From positions 1-41,694 of the forward strand of contig CANNKG010000024.1 of assembly GCA_947505105.1 (NCBI GenBank): 41,694 nt of DNA, in the 5' to 3' direction. The stretch's first letter is position 1; every line of letters begins with the position of its first letter. The position numbers and the translations under genes were made by a program. Shown here in pieces: positions 9,583-17,541 of the stretch. The notes below the pieces were generated by a model that did not search any database, was not told where the DNA came from, and worked only from the letters and a program-made list of their open reading frames with translations. The DNA comes from Methylococcaceae bacterium (lineage in GTDB: Bacteria > Pseudomonadota > Gammaproteobacteria > Methylococcales > Methylomonadaceae).

Positions 9583-10926
9583 CTAACGGCGATAGTCTTC
9601 CAGAACTGCAGCTATGGTAAGTTCATTTTTAGCCAGGGGTTTTATGATGGTAAGCGCATCTGAAAGGATTCGTGACGCTTTAGGTAAGTTCAGAATATTT
9701 TGACGCATTAAATCGTAGGCGCCAAAAACTGCAACCGCGAAAAATTGTTTGATGAGCGAATAATGATTTCGATTCAAACCGGCCAAAATCGCAATCGATT
9801 CTTGAGCGTTAACTCCACCTCTCTGCAGATATTTAAATACCGCAGTTTTGAGCAAGGCATTTGACATTACGCCATAGAGAGCGTTAGCAAGGATATTCAA
9901 GTTAGCATTTGCGTGTTGTCGATCACGGTAATACGCTTCGATTTTCTCATGGATCAAATCGGTATTTTTGAAATCCGGCATCGCTAATAAATGCGCACTC
10001 AATATTTCGATATCCGAGAATACTGCCGTTAGGCCACCTCCAGTTAACGGATGACGCATATTCAAGGCATCACCGAGCATCACTGCACCCTTACGTATAA
10101 TCGGCTTTGCCGCCATGTAGTGATTGGGCATAACCTTAAACTGCCCTTCCTCGAGCGCCTGCTGGTAACTAGTGCGCATACCTTCTGGAATGAACGGCGT
10201 AACATTTGCTTCAAGATGGGCCTGCAGTAACAATTTTTTCGGTGGGTGCTCCCCCGGAAAATCGATCAAAATTCTGACTTCATTGCTGGAAATCGGATAA
10301 CAAATGAACGGTGTGGGTCCTGACAAGAAAACATGCCCATGTTTTGGAAACGGCATATCGCAGTCTTTTAAAATCAGACCGATAAAATAAGATGTGACGG
10401 TTTTTTCGTTTTTACTAAGACTTTCTCTGAAATTAGAAAAGAACCCATCACTGGTAATGGTTAAAGGCGCATGAATGGATTTTATTTCCAAAGTCGTGCT
10501 ATCCCGGTAGCTCACACCAATAATTTCATTCTGGTCATTTTCGAGTAGCTGTAATGCTTTGCCGTGTATCTGCGTCACCGTATCACTTTGCAGCGCAGAT
10601 GCTCTGATTTTTTGCAAAAAACGGCCATTATGCAAACCCATACCCCGATAGTTCTGCGGATAGGGTATGGTTATTTTTTCGTCGTCTTTTAATAAAGCAT
10701 AACCTTCAACGGGTTGTGCATCAAAGTCATCTAGTAAAGATCTAAGTCCCATTTTTTCAAGGGACAAGACGGCCCCTGGTTGCAACAATTCACCAACAAT
10801 GCGCTTTTTCTCCTTATAGCAATGATCGATTAAGGCAATTTTAATGCCTTTGGGAGCTAGATAAGCAGCGATAGTAGCGCCCGCCATGCCGGCGCCGATA
10901 ATACAAATGTCGAATTCTGATTTCAT
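9583..10926 (-). CDS. Squalene monooxygenase (squalene epoxidase)
   Basis: FAD-dependent enzyme of 447 residues that turns squalene into 2,3-oxidosqualene, the oxygen-requiring entry step of sterol synthesis. The N-terminal dinucleotide-binding motif is GAGMAG (11-16). The squalene epoxidase signatures GELLQPG (45-51), SDGFFSNFR and GDALNMRHPLTGGG (285-298) are all present. The eukaryotic N-terminal membrane anchor is absent, as expected for bacterial forms; some hydrophobicity near the C terminus may give membrane association. It is the last gene of the minus-strand sterol set, 46 bases after the oxidosqualene cyclase stop. The ribosome-binding site is weak, which would fit translation within a polycistronic message. 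Identification is very firm from the motifs and the neighbouring cyclase. Confidence 0.95.
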   Translation of the reverse strand: MKSEFDICIIGAGMAGATIAAYLAPKGIKIALIDHCYKEKKRIVGELLQPGAVLSLEKMGLRSLLDDFDAQPVEGYALLKDDEKITIPYPQNYRGMGLHNGRFLQKIRASALQSDTVTQIHGKALQLLENDQNEIIGVSYRDSTTLEIKSIHAPLTITSDGFFSNFRESLSKNEKTVTSYFIGLILKDCDMPFPKHGHVFLSGPTPFICYPISSNEVRILIDFPGEHPPKKLLLQAHLEANVTPFIPEGMRTSYQQALEEGQFKVMPNHYMAAKPIIRKGAVMLGDALNMRHPLTGGGLTAVFSDIEILSAHLLAMPDFKNTDLIHEKIEAYYRDRQHANANLNILANALYGVMSNALLKTAVFKYLQRGGVNAQESIAILAGLNRNHYSLIKQFFAVAVFGAYDLMRQNILNLPKASRILSDALTIIKPLAKNELTIAAVLEDYRR

Positions 10927-10972
10927 ATTAAGCTAGTTGTCTCAAACTCTTTAAACAGGGTTGATTCATTTA

Positions 10973-13216
10973 TCATTTCTGAGTAGATTGCCTATGGTAT
11001 CGACTTAACGCCCAAATAGGAAAACTATTCCTATAATTAGCGTAGGTTATCATGCAGTTATAATTAAAAACGCCGGAAATACTTTCCTGCGGCCAATCAC
11101 CAAGGGGGGTTTGTCTGCTCAAAAGCAGATCGGTACCGGCCCTAATGACTCTCTTCTCGGAAAAATCAGCGGCCATCAACGCCAACAATGCCCAAGCGGT
11201 ATTTACGACTTGAGAAGTAGAAGCTTCGGTATAAACTAATTTGGAACAAGATTCGAAGGTTTCACCCCAACCGCCATCCTGCTTCTGCTTACTTACCAAA
11301 AATTTACACGCTTTGCTTGTGCTATCCGCGATAACCCCATCTTCAATATACTGCTTGCCTTTGGACTTAGCAATTGCTTCAACAGCAAACCAAGTCGCAT
11401 AAGTGAAACAAACCGCCCAGCCACCATACCACGAACCATCAGGCTTTTGCTGCTTTAAAATAAATTCGAGCCCGGCAATGATTGCTTGGCGTATTTTATC
11501 GTTTTTATAGTCAGGATAGATTTCCTGAATTTCTATTAACGCAATAACACACGCCGCCGTACATTCCGTCCATGAATAGTCGATCATTATATCGGCAAAT
11601 ACTTCCGAGGGATTAAGTTTTTCAAGCCATTTAGGCGCACGCTGCAGTTCATAGGTTGCCCAACCGCCATCGGCGTTCTGGTACGAAAGAATTATGTCAA
11701 CCGCCTGTTCGATTCGTTGAGTGTTAATAACAGGGGTTAACAATCCCGACTGATGAATAGCTAGGGTAGCACTTAACCCTTCGGCGGTGCAATCGGCCAC
11801 TGGCCATCCGTTTTCCGGCGTTGAGAAAGGCCAGCTACCGATCATCGGATGCCGAAAAAATTCAGCGTGAGTTGGATGTTCGGCCTTGATTTGACAATAA
11901 TCGATGAAGCGATAACTGTTAGCGATTGTTTCAGGAAATAATTTACCTAAGTCACTTTCGAGCATCGCGCGGGTCGCGAAGGCCACATCCCAAAGCTGTG
12001 AACCATTGTAACCGCTCATTTTCATGCCATCTTCGGCAACCCACAAATAATCGTACCAGCGTGCGACATGCTTTTTAAATTGCGCGGAATCTTTGCCGTA
12101 AGCATGCCAAATACAAATGGAATTGATCGCTTTATTGACCGGGCCGATATCGACATAGTCGGTTTGAGCGTCTTCAGCATTCAGATAGCGCAGAATGAAT
12201 GCGATCGCTTTTTTGCGCAACCAAGTCCAGGCGAATTTTTCATAATTATTGGTGAAAAAATTCATCCATTTCAACACCCCGGATGGCGTAGTGTAACGAT
12301 CTTTTTCACATAAGGCGTTGCGTTGTTTTGACCAGTCGATCGTTGCGAAATCTTCAGTATAGAGTTCTTCTCGTAACGACAAAATCAAGTCGTTTACCGG
12401 CACACTGATACGTTCAGCATAGCAGTAGGCCATCGGCAGATATACCATGCGAGTATGACACCAATAACGCCAAGGATGCACCGGTAACCATTTCGGAAAT
12501 AACCACATTTCAGGGAACAGGCTGTTAAAACCTTCCCAATGATACAAATTCAAAACCGAAAGATAAAACTTACCCCATGAAGGAATGCCGGTCGCACCGC
12601 CATTGGCTTTGATCCAGGCGCTAGCCTTGACCATTCGCTCATCGTCTTTGCCAACGCCCAGAATGCGTAATGAAACATATTGCATAACCGTACCGAACAT
12701 CGTCGAGTCACCTTCGATATGCATGCCCCAACCAGAATCCGAATTTTGATGATTAAATAAATACAGTTTCATCATTTCCCGATGCGCTTTCGGAAATGGC
12801 GTCTCGGAAATATAAGACGCAATTAAAATGCCTGGCAACAAAAACAACGGCCCACCGTAATCTCCAGGCCAGTGGCCATCTTTACTTTGGAGAGCGGAAA
12901 AGTAGTTAATACCTTTGACTAACCCGTCAACAATTTTTTGGGCTTCAGGAGATTCGGCTTGGGGAATTGGCCCACTAAATTCCTTGAATTGAGCGTTGAT
13001 AGCACGATGTCTGAATACCTGATCCGCAGAATTTGGATTCAAGGTTTTATCAAATTTAAAATCTTCCGCAAATTGGGCAATTTCGTGTTCGGTAATCTGC
13101 TCGACATTTTGCAAATGAGCGTCGATATCATTCGAGGTTGGCTTAAAAGCCCAAATGTGTCTACCTTGTTCGGTAAGCAGTTGCCAGTTTTTCCAGGAAG
13201 ATTTAATATTCAGCAT
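10973..13216 (-). CDS. osc: Oxidosqualene cyclase (lanosterol synthase type)
   Basis: A 747-residue triterpene cyclase, the normal length for the eukaryotic-type family, that folds 2,3-oxidosqualene into a tetracyclic sterol. The catalytic motif is DCTAE with D475, which separates it from squalene-hopene cyclases (DDTA). Several QW repeats are visible (QNADGGW, QKPDGSWYGGW, QKQDGGW). Residues that steer product choice read Y403, N469 and V473, corresponding to Y410, H477 and I481 of plant cycloartenol synthase. Asn and Val at the last two positions are, from memory of mutagenesis work, the lanosterol-forming combination, so lanosterol is the likely product. It sits between the NTF2-like gene (30 bases) and squalene monooxygenase (46 bases), indicating one transcript. 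Confidence 0.95.
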   Translation of the reverse strand: MLNIKSSWKNWQLLTEQGRHIWAFKPTSNDIDAHLQNVEQITEHEIAQFAEDFKFDKTLNPNSADQVFRHRAINAQFKEFSGPIPQAESPEAQKIVDGLVKGINYFSALQSKDGHWPGDYGGPLFLLPGILIASYISETPFPKAHREMMKLYLFNHQNSDSGWGMHIEGDSTMFGTVMQYVSLRILGVGKDDERMVKASAWIKANGGATGIPSWGKFYLSVLNLYHWEGFNSLFPEMWLFPKWLPVHPWRYWCHTRMVYLPMAYCYAERISVPVNDLILSLREELYTEDFATIDWSKQRNALCEKDRYTTPSGVLKWMNFFTNNYEKFAWTWLRKKAIAFILRYLNAEDAQTDYVDIGPVNKAINSICIWHAYGKDSAQFKKHVARWYDYLWVAEDGMKMSGYNGSQLWDVAFATRAMLESDLGKLFPETIANSYRFIDYCQIKAEHPTHAEFFRHPMIGSWPFSTPENGWPVADCTAEGLSATLAIHQSGLLTPVINTQRIEQAVDIILSYQNADGGWATYELQRAPKWLEKLNPSEVFADIMIDYSWTECTAACVIALIEIQEIYPDYKNDKIRQAIIAGLEFILKQQKPDGSWYGGWAVCFTYATWFAVEAIAKSKGKQYIEDGVIADSTSKACKFLVSKQKQDGGWGETFESCSKLVYTEASTSQVVNTAWALLALMAADFSEKRVIRAGTDLLLSRQTPLGDWPQESISGVFNYNCMITYANYRNSFPIWALSRYHRQSTQK

Positions 13217-13246
13217 AGATTTTTATTGAGGGCCCTAATTTGTTAG

Positions 13247-13849
13247 TTATTGATTTAACAACGCAATTCGCACCATCGCGATAAAACCTTTGAGTCTTTT
13301 CCAAACGCTCGGCTGTTCACGTAATCGCTCGTGACCCGGGAGCAGTTGCCCTTTCGCTAATTTACCGATTTTCCGTTTGACCGCAGGATCAAGTTTACCA
13401 TCGGCAGCAAGTTCGAAAAACAAGGCTTTCACGTTGCCTAAGTCAAAAAAATCTCGTTGCCACTCCCATTTAAAATTTCCGCCATAACGAAACCAGGAAC
13501 CGCCGATGCCGGCGACTTGATAATGGCTACCGTCTTCGCGCAAAGCAGGCGAAACCTGATTCCATAAACCAATCACCTCGCCTTGCTTTTCATCGATCAA
13601 AATTCGGTGGTAGGGATAGCGCCATTCTTCAAAACCTTCCATTTGCACACCCAAAGCCCATTCTTCAATCTCTTTGCGGCTGCGGGCAACGAATTCTTCA
13701 TTTGGACCGATGTTCCAACGATATTCAGCATCATCTGTGTACATCGCACCCAGATATTTGGGCCAATTACCTTCTTTTTCTGCGTCACGGTTGGCTTGCA
13801 ACCAACGCTCAACCATTTCTTCAAGTTCTGCTCGGGGGTAGGCGGCCAT
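13247..13849 (-). CDS. NTF2/SnoaL-like protein in the sterol operon
   Basis: A 200-residue soluble protein without signal peptide. The N-terminal 140 residues have the cone-like NTF2/SnoaL pattern: a helical start (ELEEMVERWLQANRDAEKE), MYTDDAEYRWNIGPNEEFVARSRKEI, then strand-rich stretches ending in GIGGSWFRYGGNFKWEWQRDF. Such folds include ketosteroid isomerase, polyketide cyclases and hydrolases with a hydrophobic pocket. The C-terminal 60 residues are basic and partly hydrophobic. The gene lies 20 bases after CYP51-ferredoxin and 30 before the cyclase, so it is very probably co-transcribed with them. A role in sterol processing, such as double-bond isomerisation or substrate handling, is inferred from context and fold only. 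No catalytic residue can be assigned with confidence. Confidence 0.75.
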   Translation of the reverse strand: MAAYPRAELEEMVERWLQANRDAEKEGNWPKYLGAMYTDDAEYRWNIGPNEEFVARSRKEIEEWALGVQMEGFEEWRYPYHRILIDEKQGEVIGLWNQVSPALREDGSHYQVAGIGGSWFRYGGNFKWEWQRDFFDLGNVKALFFELAADGKLDPAVKRKIGKLAKGQLLPGHERLREQPSVWKRLKGFIAMVRIALLNQ

Positions 13850-13869
13850 TCTGTTTCTCTATACGACGG

Positions 13870-15501
13870 TTATTTAAGTTGAATTTTGATTGCTTTACTC
13901 GGGCAATATTTTTCGGCTTGTTGCGCTTGATTAAGTAAATCGAGTGATGGGTTATCCTGTAAGAGCGTGACATTACCGGCATCATCGACCTGAAACAACT
14001 CAGGTGCCTCGGTCATACAGGTCGCATGACCCTGACAAAGCTCGCGATCCAAAATGATCGCAAAGCCGGGAACTGTCGATTTTTTTTCCTGACTAGCAAT
14101 TGTTGTCGCTTCAGCGACGGCGGCTTTTAATTCCTTACGTTTGACATAACGAACCCGGCAAGGTGACAACGGCTGGACAACCATTTGAGTAAAGTCGTCC
14201 TGATAGGCATCTTTGTCGTTAATCAATTCGAAGGTATAGCGCCGCAATAGAATGCTGAAAATCGCTTTTAGCTGCAACATCGCAAAGGCATTGCCACTGC
14301 ATTTGTGCTTTCCGCCACCGAAAGCGATCCAGCTAAACGGCTTGGCGTCTTCCTGACGAGTTTCTGAATAGCGTTCAGGGTCGAATTTATCTGGATTAGG
14401 GAATACTTCGGCAATGCGATGTGAAACGCGTGGCGAAGCGCACACGTATTTTCCTGCCTTAACCGTATAATCTTTGAAATGGAAGTCCTGCATCACTTTG
14501 CGGATTAAAAAGATCAGCGGTGGATGCAACCGCAACACTTCTTTAATGACATTTTCGAGGATCGGAATTTCGCGCAAGGATTGGAAAGTGACTTCACCAT
14601 CCACACCAAAATGCTGATCCAGCTCACTTAACACCAAGTCCATATATTCAGGTCTACGCGCCAATTCGAGTAACGTCCAGGCAGCGGTTCCGGCCGTGGT
14701 ATGGTGGCCCGCGAAGATAGTACCGATTAACATACCGGTAATTTCGTGCGCCGATAAATGACTGCCATCGTCATATTTAGCTTCAATCAACAATTGAAAA
14801 GCGTCTTCACTCTTTTCGGCTTTCTGCGCACGTTTAGCAATAATTCCGGTGACGAGTTCCTGTAAGCGAGCGCGCGCCTTATCCCGACGACGAAATACCG
14901 GCAAGGGCAAATAAGGAAACACAAATGCCAAGGGATTCACCCCTTTTTCAAGGTCATGGTAAATTTTTGCAAATTCCTCATTCAGTTCATAACGAAACTC
15001 ATCGCCTAACAAGCAATGGCTGGAGGTATAAATGGTCAGTTCCTTCATAAACTCCAGCAAATCAATTTCACCGGTCTCGCCCCAATTAGCGATCATTTGC
15101 TCGACTTCCTGCACAATCACCTGAGCATAACCGCGCATCGGCTTATCGCGCAAGACCGGCATCAGCATTTTAAGTTGCTGGTCTTTTTTATGCGGCGGCG
15201 CATCAAAAACCACGCCTTTACCGAAAATAGGCGTCATTATTTTATAAGCTTGGCTTTGATCAAGTTGGGCATCGGGCGCACGAAAAAATGCTTCGTTCGC
15301 TTCGGGACCGGTCATTAGCACCATTTGTTGATGAAACATCCGAAACTCGCCGATTTCGCCGAGGGTATTCCGCAGTTTCACCATGTATTCAAACGGATTT
15401 TTACCGAATTCGAGCATGTGCCCCAACAGCGGCAAAGCGCCGAGCATTATAGGAGGTTCCTTGCCAGAAGCAACGATTTTTTCAAGATTCGTCGTATTCA
15501 T
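13870..15501 (-). CDS. cyp51: CYP51 sterol 14-alpha-demethylase fused to ferredoxin
   Basis: A 543-residue fusion. Residues 1-460 are a cytochrome P450 of the CYP51 family: the I-helix AGHHTT motif at 264-269, ExxR at 321-324 and the heme-binding loop FGGGKHKCSG with C401. After an Ala/Glu/Lys-rich linker (about 458-476), residues 477-543 form a small ferredoxin with C489, C495 and C533-Pro, the spacing of [3Fe-4S] P450 partners. The enzyme removes the 14-alpha-methyl group of lanosterol using oxygen, with the attached ferredoxin feeding electrons; a separate reductase must exist elsewhere. The same fusion is known from Methylococcus capsulatus. No N-terminal anchor is present, unlike eukaryotic CYP51. 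The AT-rich 211 bases upstream separate it from the DHCR24-like gene and could carry a second promoter. Confidence 0.96.
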   Translation of the reverse strand: MNTTNLEKIVASGKEPPIMLGALPLLGHMLEFGKNPFEYMVKLRNTLGEIGEFRMFHQQMVLMTGPEANEAFFRAPDAQLDQSQAYKIMTPIFGKGVVFDAPPHKKDQQLKMLMPVLRDKPMRGYAQVIVQEVEQMIANWGETGEIDLLEFMKELTIYTSSHCLLGDEFRYELNEEFAKIYHDLEKGVNPLAFVFPYLPLPVFRRRDKARARLQELVTGIIAKRAQKAEKSEDAFQLLIEAKYDDGSHLSAHEITGMLIGTIFAGHHTTAGTAAWTLLELARRPEYMDLVLSELDQHFGVDGEVTFQSLREIPILENVIKEVLRLHPPLIFLIRKVMQDFHFKDYTVKAGKYVCASPRVSHRIAEVFPNPDKFDPERYSETRQEDAKPFSWIAFGGGKHKCSGNAFAMLQLKAIFSILLRRYTFELINDKDAYQDDFTQMVVQPLSPCRVRYVKRKELKAAVAEATTIASQEKKSTVPGFAIILDRELCQGHATCMTEAPELFQVDDAGNVTLLQDNPSLDLLNQAQQAEKYCPSKAIKIQLK

Positions 15502-15712
15502 AATTCGATTCGGTTAGGTGAGCAAAATGAAGCACACAAAATTATAAGCTCATTTGTTTCAATGAAATATAAGCATTTGATTTATATAGATAGATACAAA
15601 CTATCTTGTAATTCTACACTGTGCTTGAATAATATACAAAATTTTCTACATTTCAAAGCGCCATACCGAAATTAGACAAGCACTGATTATGGATCGCCTC
15701 AATAGCGATTGA

Positions 15713-17284
15713 TTAAGTCCGCTTTGCTAATTTCTTCATCTCGATCGGCGCGACTCTACCTTTTGAAGAAACTTTGTCGTACACCTCCTCAAAGGCTTGT
15801 CGGCAATAAGGCAATTGCTCACGTAAACGGTCATAGTCGCTATGATCGAACATGGTTCTGAAATCTTCACTACTCATAAAAGTTCTCGCATAGAGCGCCT
15901 GATAACCCTGTTGCTCGATCACGAATTTTTCGAGTAAAGGCAGCGCGACAGCATTATCGAAATTCGCTTTGCCAGGGGTACCATAAGCACCAATATCCAC
16001 GTACATTTCATCAACAGTACCATCTTTCATAATTAACGGATGGACAAACCCGGGTTGTCTACCATGGTCTTTAATCGCCATGGGGGAAAGCCATAACGGA
16101 TATAAGCGGAAATGCTCGTCAAAATAGGCAATCGATTGCTTCAGATGACGAATCGGCACCAACATATCCTGCACGACATGATAGCGCTCCCTAAGCCGCT
16201 GAGTAGTCTGCGTCTCGGTATATTTTAATAGTTCAATACTCGGCGGCAAAGCCCAACCGAGTAAGGTGCGATATAGCGGGTTGTTGCCGAATGGAATAAT
16301 TTCCTCCATCGCCCAGAAATAGCTACGGGTATGGCGATGAAAATAATCTCGGACCGGCACATATTCGACGCCCTGCTTCTTCTGAGTCAAATAGGTCTGA
16401 GCATGTTTATAAAACCACGGTTTATACCAGCGGCCAATGGCGTTGATCACACCATCAGCGCCCACCTCATCACTAAATCGACCGCGCATAATAACCGCCT
16501 GATCACTGCTATACATCAAACCTTCAACAAAATCGTTGTGATCAGTATCACGACTCGCCTGCTCGAAAACCTCGACCATGCTATCGAGGGAAAAGACTGG
16601 CTGATACTCAAGCCGAACATACTTTTTAACCGGAATAATGTTCAATTCGGCAGCGACTAAAAAGCCTAAAGTACCATGACTCCAGGGGATCTGGTAAAAC
16701 AGCTCGGCGTTTTCCGTCGGACTGCATTTAACCAATTTACCCTCGGCGGTAACAATTTCAAAGGCAGCGCAAATATGCTGGAACAATCCGTACTTATGGC
16801 TGCTGGTTTCAACCCCAAAACCCATGATCAAACCGCCGACGGTCAAGGTATCTAATTCCGGCACAACCGGCAAGGTCCAACCACGCGAGATGAGGCTGCG
16901 TGAAATCTGTCCCATCGTTGCCAAAGGCTCCAAACGGACAATACGGCGCTGTTCGTCAATTTCAAGAATATCGTATAACCCGACCTCAATCTTACGAGCA
17001 GATAATTTGTATTTCGGAACTAACTCGCTCATGGTTTTCCAGCCTGATCTGGCCGTACAGAGTTTTTGTTCTGCACCTTGTTGTTGCCAGTCGAGGATTT
17101 GGCCGATCACAGCAGCAACCCTAGCATCATGTTTGGCTGGAGCGCTATTAAAGCGAAAAGCAAGCCAATTACGGATAGTATCAAAGGCACCATAACCAGC
17201 TGAAATGGGCAAGAGAAAAAGGGTGGCAAAAATACCGCGATAATGAGTGAGGATATGTTCAAACACTTGCTCGAGTTTTGTCAT
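15713..17284 (-). CDS. DHCR24-like FAD-dependent sterol delta-24 reductase
   Basis: A 523-residue flavoprotein, nearly the length of human DHCR24 (516). Similarity to the vertebrate enzyme, as recalled, runs over the whole length: an N-terminal hydrophobic anchor (residues about 14-42), RPGW/RSGW-type start of the FAD domain, TVGGLIMGFGVETSSHKYG, GLFQHIC, ENAELFYQIPWSHGTLGFLV, RDYFHRHTRSYFW, IIPFGNNPLYR, HHVVQDML-like block, and the C-terminal FxxMFDHSDYDRLREQL. Known members reduce the C24-C25 double bond of sterol side chains with NADPH. It leads the minus-strand sterol set; AGGA lies about eleven bases before the ATG. Other FAD-linked oxidases of the PCMH type are possible, but the long matching blocks and the operon make sterol reductase by far the best call. 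Confidence 0.92.
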   Translation of the reverse strand: MTKLEQVFEHILTHYRGIFATLFLLPISAGYGAFDTIRNWLAFRFNSAPAKHDARVAAVIGQILDWQQQGAEQKLCTARSGWKTMSELVPKYKLSARKIEVGLYDILEIDEQRRIVRLEPLATMGQISRSLISRGWTLPVVPELDTLTVGGLIMGFGVETSSHKYGLFQHICAAFEIVTAEGKLVKCSPTENAELFYQIPWSHGTLGFLVAAELNIIPVKKYVRLEYQPVFSLDSMVEVFEQASRDTDHNDFVEGLMYSSDQAVIMRGRFSDEVGADGVINAIGRWYKPWFYKHAQTYLTQKKQGVEYVPVRDYFHRHTRSYFWAMEEIIPFGNNPLYRTLLGWALPPSIELLKYTETQTTQRLRERYHVVQDMLVPIRHLKQSIAYFDEHFRLYPLWLSPMAIKDHGRQPGFVHPLIMKDGTVDEMYVDIGAYGTPGKANFDNAVALPLLEKFVIEQQGYQALYARTFMSSEDFRTMFDHSDYDRLREQLPYCRQAFEEVYDKVSSKGRVAPIEMKKLAKRT

Positions 17285-17382
17285 TGGCTTAAATCCTAAA
17301 TTAGTCGATGAAGAGTCAATTCTCTATAATTTATTAGCAGTAGACGCAATTCGGTTTTATACAGGTAACCCTTCAGCACAAA

Positions 17383-17400
17383 TTATTCGCTATCGAATAA
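17383..17400. promoter_or_regulatory. 18-base dyad in the divergent sterol promoter region
   Basis: A perfect 7-base inverted repeat around a 4-base centre (TTATTCG, CTAT, CGAATAA) lies about 100 bases upstream of the DHCR24-like start, in the 257-base gap between it and the divergent exported-protein gene. Size and location fit an operator for a dimeric regulator. No regulator gene is adjacent, so its cognate is unknown. Confidence 0.35.
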
Positions 17401-17541
17401 CGCCTGTCTGGATAAGGCATTCATCAGGCCTATCTATCTTTCTTTGACGACTATGCTATTATCTCATGACATTTTTTATCCATAACCTCAAAAATAACCG
17501 CTGGAGAATGGGGGATTGTCAGAGATGCCCATTATATCAAA

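Noticed and set aside
13583-13938. Two plus-strand frames over the NTF2-like gene and the end of cyp51
   Set aside because: They overlap each other and the coding strand of two operonic genes, without any recognisable feature.
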